A stretch of 9,958 nt of DNA from an uncultured Eubacteriales bacterium (GCA_934486895.1 CAKSQZ010000032.1:1-9958); one strand, 5' to 3'; numbered from the stretch's first letter, positions 1-5,410 are shown. The notes: generated from the letters alone by a model not told the origin. Translations and numbers: made by a program.

Positions 1-171
1 GTGACACCTAAGCTGCCGAAAGAAATTGAAAAACAGCCGAAAGAAAAGGAACCCCCGTACACAGGCGAAAACAGCAATAATATGCTGTGGATAACCCTGC
101 TCTTTGTCAGCGGCGGCGCTGTTATAGGCACAGCCGTTATCGGCAAAAAGAAAAAGCAAAGACAAGATTAA
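1..171 (+). CDS. C-terminal end of a sortase-anchored cell-surface protein (partial)
   Basis: The frame is open from the left window edge and ends at TAA 169-171, so only the last 56 residues are visible. They show the three parts of a Gram-positive cell-wall sorting signal in order: a sortase-like pentapeptide context P-P-Y-T-G-E at residues 19-24, a hydrophobic segment (about residues 29-49, starting LWITLLFVSGG), and a positively charged tail (KKKKQRQ). The region before the motif is rich in Lys, Glu and Pro, as in wall-spanning linkers. A sortase would cleave between T and G and attach the protein to peptidoglycan. The motif is P-P-Y-T-G rather than canonical L-P-x-T-G, as is common in Ruminococcaceae-like clostridia. 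The function of the missing ectodomain cannot be judged from here. A strong hairpin lies just downstream, consistent with the end of the transcription unit. Confidence 0.75.
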   Translation: MTPKLPKEIEKQPKEKEPPYTGENSNNMLWITLLFVSGGAVIGTAVIGKKKKQRQD

Positions 172-195
172 AAATCAAATACACATACACACAAA

Positions 196-232
196 AAAGC
201 ACAGGGGCGGCGGGATGCCGCTCCTGTGCTTT
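196..232 (-). terminator. Intrinsic terminator between convergent genes
   Basis: Near-perfect stem: ten pairs (AAAGCACAGG with CCTGTGCTTT), one G-T pair, then GCGGC with GCCGC, closing a GGGAT loop. Read on the minus strand the stem runs into TTTTTTG, a good U-tract, so it mainly terminates the minus-strand dehydrogenase gene. On the plus strand only TTTATAT follows, so it may also terminate the surface-protein gene, less efficiently. Confidence 0.8.
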
Positions 233-276
233 ATATAACAGCGTGTATCGGGGACTAAACCGAGAATATGCTCATT

Positions 277-1290
277 TTAAAGCGCTGCCGCGCGTTCTGA
301 TTTATTGCGGGTAAGCCATGCGGTCATATCCTTTAGGGTTTTCTCAATGGGGCGGGGTCGGTATGCAAAGCGTTTCGATGCGGCATTATGGCAGAACCGC
401 CCGTTTGAGCCGAGAACGGCGACGGAATAAGGAGTGAAGAAAAGCGGTTTTTTCTCCTTCAGGCAACGCCGTTCATAGTACGGCGCCGCAAGCTTTGCGA
501 GCTTTAAGGGCAGGCAGATAGGGCGGTAGATCCGTTTTGCCGCTTTTCCGATAACTTGCAGCATTCTGCGAACGGTAATATAATGTCCGGAAAGAATATA
601 GCCTTTGCCCGATTCTCCGTTTTCCGAGCAGTCCAAAATACCTTTTGCCACATCCCGCACATCCACAAAATCATATCCGCCGCGCACGGCAACAGGCAGT
701 TTGCCGGCGAGAAAAGACTTTGCCATAGATGTAATGCTTCCGCCCTGCACATCGCCGGGCCCGATAATTCCCGAAGGGAAAACAACGCTTACATTCAAAC
801 CGTTCTTTGCCGCGTCAAAAGCCATTTCCGTCGCAATCGCCTTGCTTTTTGCGTAATCACCGTCCACAAGCCCAGGAGAAAATTCGCAGTCCTCTGTAAT
901 GACGCAATTCTTAGGCTTTTCGGGTATGGCATGGACAGAGCTGATATATATCATTTTTCCCACACGGTGCGCTATACACTGTCGGATAATATTCCGTGTC
1001 CCTCCCACATTGACCCGATAGAGCCTTGAACCGGATCTGGTGGCAACGGAAACAATGCCGGCACAGTGAATTACACAGGTGTCGGCGTCGGCACCCGCAA
1101 AGAACCGATCAAGCGACTCCTCCGCACAGACATCTCCGACAACTTTGCGGACCTCTTTCGGGAGCAAATCGGCGTAAGTGTCGCCGTGCAGCACAAGAGC
1201 ATCCGCCTGTGCACCCCGCCGCATTATTTCTTCAACAACTGCTCTGCCAAGAAAGCCGGTAGCTCCGGTGACTAAATATCTGGTATACAT
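277..1290 (-). CDS. NAD(P)-dependent epimerase/dehydratase (extended SDR family)
   Basis: A 337-residue cytoplasmic protein. The N-terminal dinucleotide-binding signature TGATGFLG is at residues 8-15. Ser117-Ser118 of the YISSVHA strand and the Tyr146-x3-Lys150 pair (YAKSK) give the SDR catalytic set, and NVGGT at 94-98 is typical of extended SDRs. The length fits the family (300-350). The substrate is unknown: this subgroup includes sugar-nucleotide epimerases, dihydroflavonol-4-reductase-like and sterol-dehydrogenase-like enzymes, and the C-terminal half has no motif that decides. I chose ATG 1290 over an in-frame upstream start at 1317 because AAGGAGG (1298-1304) sits seven bases before it. 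The gene is divergent from the TetR regulator and shares its promoter region, so it is the likeliest target of that regulator. It appears monocistronic, ending at the 196-232 terminator. Confidence 0.85.
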   Translation of the reverse strand: MYTRYLVTGATGFLGRAVVEEIMRRGAQADALVLHGDTYADLLPKEVRKVVGDVCAEESLDRFFAGADADTCVIHCAGIVSVATRSGSRLYRVNVGGTRNIIRQCIAHRVGKMIYISSVHAIPEKPKNCVITEDCEFSPGLVDGDYAKSKAIATEMAFDAAKNGLNVSVVFPSGIIGPGDVQGGSITSMAKSFLAGKLPVAVRGGYDFVDVRDVAKGILDCSENGESGKGYILSGHYITVRRMLQVIGKAAKRIYRPICLPLKLAKLAAPYYERRCLKEKKPLFFTPYSVAVLGSNGRFCHNAASKRFAYRPRPIEKTLKDMTAWLTRNKSERAAAL

Positions 1291-1322
1291 TTGAAAACCT
1301 CCTTGAGATAATTGCACAGGTG

Positions 1323-1351
1323 TTGACTATCTTTCACAAGTATAGTATACT
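1323..1351 (+). promoter_or_regulatory. Promoter of the TetR-family gene (plus strand)
   Basis: TTGACT (1323-1328), an exact 17-base spacer and TATACT (1346-1351). The predicted start is near 1358, giving a leader of about 100 bases to the regulator's ATG. The two divergent -10 elements lie within the 13-bp perfect palindrome AGTATA-G-TATACT (1339-1351), so the two promoters cannot both be occupied by polymerase. Confidence 0.7.
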
Positions 1352-1372
1352 GAATATCAGAGTGAAAATCAA
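1344..1372 (-). promoter_or_regulatory. Promoter of the SDR gene (minus strand)
   Basis: On the minus strand TTGATT (1372-1367), a 17-base spacer and TATACT (1349-1344) form a good housekeeping-sigma promoter. The predicted transcription start is near 1337, about 47 bases before the SDR start codon. Its -10 overlaps that of the plus-strand promoter. Confidence 0.7.
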
Positions 1373-1460
1373 TAATCACTCACAGTCTATCTGAAAGAAA
1401 AGCAACACCTTGTGCCGAAGTGTTGCCAAACTTTGTGAACTTTTTTCGGAGGAACTTTAA

Positions 1461-2054
1461 ATGGAGAAAACGGACGCCAGAAAACGATATACACAGATGG
1501 TACTCAAACAGTCATTGCTAAAACTGCTGAAAGAAAAACCGATCAATAAAATTACCGTAAAAGAGGTGTGCGAGCTGGCACAGCTGAACCGTGCCACTTT
1601 CTACGCTCATTACAGTGATTGCTTTGCATTGCGGGAGAGTATCGAAAACGAGCTTATCAGCGCATTTGAACAGTCCCTTCGCTATGCCAATTCTTTTGAT
1701 GTCACTGCGCTTATCGAGGCGATTTATGAATTGATCGATCGGAATGAAGAAGCTTGCAGGGTTTTGATTTTCGCAAACACAAGTTCAACCGTTCTCAAAC
1801 GAATGATTTCGCTTGCCGAGGAAAACAGTATTGCCTACTGGAGAAAGAAGCTGCCTAAGGCAGGGGAGGCGGAGCTTGAAATGATGTACACTCATCTGTC
1901 TAACGGATTGATGCATGTTGTTGTGGAGGGCTATGATTCATACAGCAAAGAGGAGATCGTCCGTTTTATCAGCCGAGTCGTGAAAGTGAGTCTTTCGCTG
2001 TTCAAAAGTCCCTCAGAAACATTTGCGCAGCTTAAAGCGAAACCGGAGAAATAA
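1461..2054 (+). CDS. TetR/AcrR-family transcriptional regulator
   Basis: A 197-residue DNA-binding protein. The N-terminal TetR helix-turn-helix is clear: helix 1 around residues 8-25, then ITVKEVCELA-x3-RATFYAHY at 31-51, including the conserved TFYxHY recognition helix. The remaining ~140 residues are helical, with no motif that identifies a ligand. This N-terminal style (DARKRYTQMVLK..LL..KPINKITVKEVC) is widespread in Firmicutes. ATG 1461 is supported by GGAGGA at 1448-1453. The gene is divergent from the SDR enzyme, with shared overlapping promoters and repeated GTGTTG boxes between them. By analogy to TetR pairs it probably represses both itself and the neighbour until a small-molecule ligand binds. 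It ends at a strong terminator. Confidence 0.9.
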   Translation: MEKTDARKRYTQMVLKQSLLKLLKEKPINKITVKEVCELAQLNRATFYAHYSDCFALRESIENELISAFEQSLRYANSFDVTALIEAIYELIDRNEEACRVLIFANTSSTVLKRMISLAEENSIAYWRKKLPKAGEAELEMMYTHLSNGLMHVVVEGYDSYSKEEIVRFISRVVKVSLSLFKSPSETFAQLKAKPEK

Positions 2055-2057
2055 TTC

Positions 2058-2084
2058 AAGGCGGGGTGCATACCCCGCCTTTTT
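2058..2084 (+). terminator. Rho-independent terminator after the TetR gene
   Basis: AAGGCGGGGT (2058-2067), loop GCAT, ACCCCGCCTT (2072-2081), a ten-pair perfect stem followed by a run of T to 2084. On the minus strand the same stem is followed only by GAATTATTT, so it would be a weaker stop for the convergent redox operon, which has no other obvious terminator after its stop at 2123. Confidence 0.9.
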
Positions 2085-2122
2085 GAAATGCGTGTTATTT
2101 TTTTGTCAGACGATCGTTCTCA

Positions 2123-3118
2123 TCAGCTTTTGCTGTTTGCAATAGCCTGATCGATCAGCTTTTGCAGCGCTTCGGACTGACTTTTACCTGTTATCGCACC
2201 GACGATCGGTTCGCCTACGATGTTGCCGTTTTTGTCAACAACGTATGTGGTCGGATAGGAATACAGTCCGGAGGTGAATTTTCCAGCCTCGCTTTTTGAG
2301 TCAAACCAGATATTTTTGTAGGATACGCCCTTCTTTGTCAGAATATCTTTTGCTTCGGAAATAGCCGTTTTATCTCCGTCAAGGGTAAACGAGTTGATTC
2401 CGACTACCGAGCCGCCTTTTCCGGCAAGCTGTTTGTTCAGCGCTTCCAGATCGGCAAGCTCACCTACACAGGGGCTGCATGTTGTGAACCAGAAGTTCAC
2501 AACAGTGACGGTGTTGCCGGAGAACAGTGTGCCGCTCTCCACGTCGTTGCCGTCAAGATCCTTACCGTCAAATGCGGGAAACTTCATCAAATTGCTGCTG
2601 TCTATGGGTTTTCCGTTTTGCGCAGGAACACTCATGTCGCTGTCGTCCGGTTTTTTTCCGCAGCCGGGGAACTTTTGTTCAAGAACAGTCAGCTTTCCTT
2701 CGATCTTTCGAATCTGTTCGGCACCGTCTTTGAGCAGTTTGAGCTCGTCCGCCGTGAACTGATCCTTTGCACCGTCAATCGTTTTAAGAAGAAAATCGCC
2801 GTAGTTTCCTCCGTCCTCGATCATCGCCATGCCTTTATTGGCAGATAAAAATACCTTCTCCCAAAGAGCGTTGTTTTCAGACAGAATAGCCGTTTCTTCC
2901 GCCATGAGTTTTTGATGCAGCTCGGTCGCTTCATCCTTAGTGCCGGGTTCCATTGCCACCAGTGAGGCAATATCCGATTTTTTGCCGTCGTTGCTGACAT
3001 TGCTGACATTGCTTTTGCTGCCGCTTTTGCCGCCTTTATTCGCGGCAGTGCCGCAGGAGGCAAGACTGAGTATCAGCAAAAATGCGGTCAATACGGTTAA
3101 GATCTTTGTTGTTTTCAT
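2123..3118 (-). CDS. Thioredoxin-fold (TlpA/redoxin) lipoprotein
   Basis: A 331-residue lipoprotein. Residues 1-21 are a signal peptide with lipobox L-A-S-C; Cys22 would be lipidated, anchoring the protein on the outer face of the membrane. A Ser/Asn/Lys-rich linker (about 25-50, with repeated SNV) is followed by a helical region (about 55-160), then a TlpA/AhpC-TSA thioredoxin domain (about 178-325). That domain has the redox pair C-S-P-C at 214-217 in WFTTCSPCVGEL and the cis-proline Pro289 in SYPTTYVVD. It should exchange disulfides with an extracytoplasmic partner. ATG 3118 is chosen over an in-frame start at 3175 because AAAGGAG lies 8 bases upstream and it begins the signal peptide. Only five bases separate it from the stop of the ferredoxin-type gene, so the two are co-transcribed and probably functionally paired. 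The substrate is unknown. Confidence 0.88.
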   Translation of the reverse strand: MKTTKILTVLTAFLLILSLASCGTAANKGGKSGSKSNVSNVSNDGKKSDIASLVAMEPGTKDEATELHQKLMAEETAILSENNALWEKVFLSANKGMAMIEDGGNYGDFLLKTIDGAKDQFTADELKLLKDGAEQIRKIEGKLTVLEQKFPGCGKKPDDSDMSVPAQNGKPIDSSNLMKFPAFDGKDLDGNDVESGTLFSGNTVTVVNFWFTTCSPCVGELADLEALNKQLAGKGGSVVGINSFTLDGDKTAISEAKDILTKKGVSYKNIWFDSKSEAGKFTSGLYSYPTTYVVDKNGNIVGEPIVGAITGKSQSEALQKLIDQAIANSKS

Positions 3119-3123
3119 TGTAG

Positions 3124-4077
3124 TTACTCCTTTTCTGTGTTTGATTTTTGTATTTTTGTTTTTTTGATGACACAAGTGTTATCCTTGCTTTTGCCGAAGC
3201 CGTAACGGAAACGGACGGCATTTGTAGGGCAGGCGCGGACGCACATGCCGCAGCGTATGCATTCGGTGTGGTCGGGCGATTTGGTCACATCCACATCCAT
3301 TTTGCACGCCTTTGCACATTTTCCGCAGGAAACGCATTTGTGTTTATCGACTTTCATTCCGAGAAGCGACACCTTGTTAAGCAGCGCATAAAATGCGCCC
3401 AGCGGACACAGCCACTTGCAGAACGGGCGGTAGAAAAGCACGCTCAGCACGATCATCGTGATCAGAATGCCGAGCTTCCACGAAAAGAGCGCACCGAGTG
3501 CATCGCGGATTCCCGAATTGACGGCGGCGAGAGGTATTGCACCTTCAAGCACCCCTTGCGGACAAAGGTATTTGCAGAAGAACGGATCTCCCATGCCGAC
3601 ATCGTTTGTGATAAGCATCGGCAGCAAAACCACCGTTAAAAGCAGAACAGCGTATTTTATGTAGGTGAGCGGCTTCAGCTTTTTTGTGGAGATCTTTTTG
3701 GTCGGGATCTTGTGCAGCAGTTCCTGAAGCCATCCAAACGGGCAAAGAAAACCGCAGATGAAACGGCCGAGCAGAACACCGAGCAAAATGAGAAATCCTG
3801 TGATATAATAGGAAAAGCTGAATTTCGAGGAACCCACCACAGCCTGAAACGAGCCGATCGGGCAGGCACCCGACGCCGCCGGACAGGAATAGCAATTGAG
3901 TCCCGGCACACAGACGGCTTTGCCGCTGCCCTGATAAATTCCTCCTTTTAGAAAGTTCGGCAGGTGAATATTGGTCAGCAGTGTTGCGCCTGCCTGGAAC
4001 GGCCCGCGGAAGCGTGAGAGAAACTGCGATACACCGCCTTTTTCCTTTTTCGGCTTTTTGTTATCCAATTCCCACAC
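3124..4077 (-). CDS. Membrane 4Fe-4S electron-transfer protein (NapH/polyferredoxin-like)
   Basis: About 317 residues with several membrane helices (about 90-112, 140-157, 200-216) and many cysteine motifs. Residues 56-72 hold C-x5-C-x2-C-x6-C (CVPGLNCYSCPA). CxxxCP motifs occur at 108-113, 168-173 and 220-225 (ICGFLCPFG, CKYLCPQG, CKWLCPLG), as in NapH/RdxA-type membrane proteins. Two C-terminal ferredoxin motifs, CxxCxxCxxxC at 248-258 and 273-283, bind 4Fe-4S clusters. It probably relays electrons through the membrane to the thioredoxin lipoprotein encoded next. The start is uncertain: GTG 4077 and TTG 4068 are both in frame, with GGAG spaced 3 or 10 bases away. Either overlaps the upstream CXXC microprotein gene, implying translational coupling. 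Confidence 0.85.
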   Translation of the reverse strand: MWELDNKKPKKEKGGVSQFLSRFRGPFQAGATLLTNIHLPNFLKGGIYQGSGKAVCVPGLNCYSCPAASGACPIGSFQAVVGSSKFSFSYYITGFLILLGVLLGRFICGFLCPFGWLQELLHKIPTKKISTKKLKPLTYIKYAVLLLTVVLLPMLITNDVGMGDPFFCKYLCPQGVLEGAIPLAAVNSGIRDALGALFSWKLGILITMIVLSVLFYRPFCKWLCPLGAFYALLNKVSLLGMKVDKHKCVSCGKCAKACKMDVDVTKSPDHTECIRCGMCVRACPTNAVRFRYGFGKSKDNTCVIKKTKIQKSNTEKE

Positions 4078-4207
4078 ACTCCAAACACAGCCGGATCGCC
4101 TTGCTTAACACGGATTCCGCCTCACCGCGCAAAGCTCCGAAGCACAGCATCGCAGCTCCGCAGATAAGCAGCGCGACCTGAAATACGGCTTTTTTCGATC
4201 GAATCAA
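4061..4207 (-). CDS. CD1871A-like CXXC-motif membrane microprotein
   Basis: A 48-residue frame read on the minus strand and ending at TAA (4063-4061). It has a basic N-terminus (IRSKKA), one hydrophobic helix at about 8-26 (VFQVALLICGAAML), then RGEAESVLSKAI and a C-terminal C-L-E-C-V-G-I-G with the CXXC pair at 41-44. This matches my memory of the small clostridial 'CD1871A family CXXC motif-containing' proteins, which end in C-L-E-C-I-G-I-G and sit next to 4Fe-4S and redoxin genes. TTG 4207 is chosen because AAAGGGGTG (4214-4222) lies 6 bases upstream. An in-frame ATG at 4237 overlaps the probable -10 (TACAAT), so it would not be in the transcript. It overlaps the next gene by up to 17 bases. 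Its role is unproven; the CXXC on a single-pass anchor suggests a redox or cluster-binding subunit of the relay. Confidence 0.8.
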   Translation of the reverse strand: MIRSKKAVFQVALLICGAAMLCFGALRGEAESVLSKAIRLCLECVGIG

Positions 4208-4235
4208 TTCGGTCACCCCTTTCTTTTGTGTGTTC

Positions 4236-4244
4236 ATTGTAGCA
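4236..4244 (-). promoter_or_regulatory. Extended -10 promoter of the redox operon
   Basis: On the minus strand TGC-TACAAT (4244-4236) is an extended -10 element. The -35 region (about 4259-4264, CGAAGA) is poor and overlaps the perfect dyad TTCGTT-AAG-AACGAA (4261-4275), which could bind a regulator of this operon. The predicted start is near 4229, upstream of the ribosome site at 4214-4222. Confidence 0.5.
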
Positions 4245-4260
4245 CAACGGATATAAAATC

Positions 4261-4275
4261 TTCGTTAAGAACGAA
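4261..4275. promoter_or_regulatory. 15-bp dyad at the -35 position of the redox operon
   Basis: TTCGTT-AAG-AACGAA is a perfect 6-3-6 inverted repeat, centred about 39 bases upstream of the predicted start of the CXXC/4Fe-4S/redoxin operon. The position fits an operator or activator site. The cognate protein is unknown, and the AT-rich DNA beside it (4276-4300) makes chance occurrence possible. Confidence 0.35.
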
Positions 4276-4301
4276 AACTAAAAAAATTTTTTCTTTTAAG
4301 C

Positions 4302-4350
4302 CGCCATTGCCATGGAGGGCAGGACGCCATTGCCATGGAGGGCAGGACGC
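4302..4350. repeat. Tandem 23-bp repeat (two copies)
   Basis: Two identical 23-bp units, 4302-4324 and 4325-4347, with CGC continuing the third. The core is CATTGCCATGGAGGGCAGG. The same core, identical over 24 bp, occurs once more at 9724-9747 in the same orientation. It has no coding potential that I accept. Confidence 0.9.
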
Positions 4351-4490
4351 GGGGAGTTCCGGCGGCGGGGTAGATAAAATGCCCGACAAGAAGATAAGCT
4401 CTTGTCGAGCCGGCACAGCCGGTTTGCCGCGGGGAGTTTGTGCGATGAGCAGCCTTTTGTACCCGACAAGCGGTAAACCGAATGTCGAGC
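4349..4490. repeat. Two degenerate 80-bp hairpin modules of an interspersed element
   Basis: GCGGGGAGTT-N23-CCCGACAAG occurs at 4349-4390 and again at 4429-4470, offset by exactly 80 bp. Each module is followed by a hairpin that closes with TGTCGAGC: CGACAAG/CTTGTCG (4384-4407), and CGACA...CGGT-AA-ACCG...TGTCG (4464-4487). The N23 of the second module matches the equivalent stretch of the distant copy at 9756-9778 at 19 of 23 positions. Such structure suggests a non-coding, recombining repeat family. Confidence 0.7.
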
Positions 4491-4550
4491 ATTGAGGGTT
4501 AAACAATATGATAACCGACCACGGCATATCTGCGGCATTGCCGCCGGCAA

Positions 4551-4565
4551 AACAGCTTTGCTGTT
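4551..4565. repeat. Palindrome at the end of the repeat element, touching a promoter
   Basis: AACAGC-TTT-GCTGTT is a perfect 6-3-6 dyad. Its core CAGCTTTGCTG is shared with the copy at 9805-9815, in the same order relative to the other blocks. The last two bases are the first two of the -35 element at 4564-4569, so it may also act as an operator. Confidence 0.5.
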
Positions 4566-4592
4566 GATATTGATGGGGAGGTGTGGTAAAAT
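4564..4592 (+). promoter_or_regulatory. Promoter of the C-GCAxxG-C-C gene
   Basis: TTGATA (4564-4569), a 17-base spacer and TAAAAT (4587-4592), a good housekeeping-sigma promoter 34 bases upstream of the start codon. Its -35 sits at the right end of the repeat element, so the repeat may have supplied or altered the promoter. Confidence 0.7.
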
Positions 4593-4625
4593 AAAATAAA
4601 GGTTTTATTGACAGGAGAATTTAAA

Positions 4626-5075
4626 ATGACAAGAGCAGAAAAAGCGGAAAACTACTTTCTTCAGGGCTACAACTGCGCGCAGGCAGTTGTGCTCGCGTTC
4701 TCGGACGTGACCGGACTCGACGAACAGACAGCAGTTCGCATAGCAGGCCCGTTCGGCGGCGGACTCGGCAGGCTCAGAGAGACCTGCGGCACGGTCAGCG
4801 GCATGGCTACCGTCATCGGTCTGATCTCCGGCCCGAGCGTCCCCGGCGACAGCGAAGCCAAAGCAAAGCTTTATAAACGCGTTCAGCAGGCGGCGGAGAA
4901 ATTCCGCGAGAAAAACGGCAGCATTATCTGCCGCGAGCTTCTCGGGCTCGATAAAAACGGCGAAAAGCTCTCGCCTGTACCGAGTGAGCGCACCGCAGCA
5001 TACTATAAGAAAAGACCGTGCGCTAAACTTTGCTACGATGCGGCAGAAATATTGGAAGAATTATACCTGAAATAA
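4626..5075 (+). CDS. C-GCAxxG-C-C family redox-active protein
   Basis: A 149-residue soluble protein whose cysteine pattern matches the C_GCAxxG_C_C family: Cys17 in GYNCAQAV, the FGGGLGRLRETCGTVSGM block with Cys54 at 43-60, Cys102 in IICRELLG, and Cys132/Cys136 in PCAKLCYDAAEIL. The conserved CGAxxG block reads CGTVSG here, so Thr replaces Ala. Family members are thought to be redox-active, possibly binding metal or a cluster, but their reaction is not established. ATG 4626 is chosen over TTG 4608 because AGGAG lies 8 bases before it. It is a single-gene unit with its own promoter at 4564-4592. It sits beside the redox operon but on the opposite strand; a functional link is only suggestive. 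Confidence 0.85.
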   Translation: MTRAEKAENYFLQGYNCAQAVVLAFSDVTGLDEQTAVRIAGPFGGGLGRLRETCGTVSGMATVIGLISGPSVPGDSEAKAKLYKRVQQAAEKFREKNGSIICRELLGLDKNGEKLSPVPSERTAAYYKKRPCAKLCYDAAEILEELYLK

Positions 5076-5085
5076 CCAATATATT

Positions 5086-5106
5086 CATAATACCGAGAGT
5101 ATTATG
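5086..5106 (+). other. 3' hairpin after the C-GCAxxG-C-C gene
   Basis: CATAATAC-CGAGA-GTATTATG is a perfect 8-5-8 stem-loop ten bases after the stop codon. No T-run follows on the plus strand (CGCGCAAAAAAA comes next), so it is not a standard terminator. It may protect the 3' end or be a DNA site. Confidence 0.4.
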
Positions 5107-5111
5107 CGCGC

Positions 5112-5147
5112 AAAAAAAGCGAAAAAAAATAAAAAAACCGAAAAAAA
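5112..5147. other. Helically phased A-tracts (predicted bent DNA)
   Basis: Four runs of 7-8 adenines (5112-5118, 5122-5129, 5131-5137, 5141-5147) have centres roughly 10, 9 and 10 bp apart, close to the helical repeat. Such phasing bends DNA. It lies directly beside the DnaA-box-like cluster at 5167-5255. Confidence 0.6.
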
Positions 5148-5166
5148 CAAGCCCGATTTTTAATAG

Positions 5167-5255
5167 TTTTCCACATAGTTATTCATGGATAAGTTTAAAA
5201 ACGCTCGCTAAATGCGGTCAAACGGTACTTTCACTGTGGAAAACTATGTGGAAAA
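5167..5255. other. Cluster of DnaA-box-like sites with a 14-bp inverted repeat
   Basis: TTTTCCACA at 5167-5175 (+) and its complement TGTGGAAAA at 5235-5243 and 5247-5255 each match the DnaA box TTATCCACA at 8 of 9 positions. TTATCCATG on the minus strand at 5192-5184 matches at 7 of 9. TTTTCCACATAGTT (5167-5180) recurs as an exact inverted repeat at 5242-5255. The two right-hand boxes are 12 bp apart. No dnaA, dnaN or other replication gene is in the window, so I label this a possible DnaA-binding locus and not an origin. Confidence 0.5.
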
Positions 5256-5259
5256 TGTT

Positions 5260-5274
5260 AATACAGTCTGTATT
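5260..5274. promoter_or_regulatory. 15-bp perfect dyad, candidate operator
   Basis: AATACAG-T-CTGTATT is a perfect 7-1-7 palindrome five bases from the last DnaA-like box and about 150 bp upstream of the glycan operon promoter. The TACA...TGTA core resembles operators of BlaI/CopY-type or GntR-type repressors, but no such regulator is encoded here. Confidence 0.35.
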
Positions 5275-5410
5275 TGAGCAGTTTGTATGAAATTTTTGTG
5301 AATTTTCGTGCAGCTTCAACTAAAGTCGCGTAAACAAGGCATTTCTTTGTGACACAGGCGAATTTTTTTAATAAAAAAGGGCGGGAACGGCCAAAATCTC
5401 AAAAATTGTA

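Larger units (their letters stand above)
1314..1440. promoter_or_regulatory. Candidate TetR operator repeats in the divergent intergenic region
   Basis: GCACAGGTGTTG at 1314-1325 recurs inverted as CAACACCTTGTGC at 1403-1415 (one inserted T), and GTGTTG recurs at 1420-1425. The last two copies form an inverted repeat GCAACAC (1402-1408) / GTGTTGC (1420-1426). A second pair, TTCACAAG (1333-1340) and CTTTGTGAA (1431-1439), is also inverted. GTGTTG-N5-CTTT occurs twice exactly 100 bp apart (1320 and 1420). The first site overlaps the -35 of the plus promoter, as expected for an autoregulatory repressor. The assignment to this TetR protein is inference from proximity. Confidence 0.35.

Noticed and set aside
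3036..3175. Upstream start (3175) for the thioredoxin lipoprotein
   Set aside because: It would put a polar stretch before the signal peptide and overlap the previous gene; the ATG at 3118 has a proper ribosome site and begins a classic lipoprotein signal.
4302..4350. CRISPR-like tandem repeat
   Set aside because: Only two directly abutting units with no spacers, and no cas genes in the window.
4234..4527. Open frames on both strands through the repeat element (for example the minus-strand frame containing CPPWQWRPALHGNGG)
   Set aside because: The apparent proteins are translations of the 23-bp tandem repeat and hairpins; frames differ between copies and no ribosome site is present.
5112..5274. 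Calling this region the chromosomal origin
   Set aside because: DnaA-like boxes and bent DNA are present, but no dnaA, dnaN, recF, gyrase or rpmH gene, and the boxes are not all perfect consensus.
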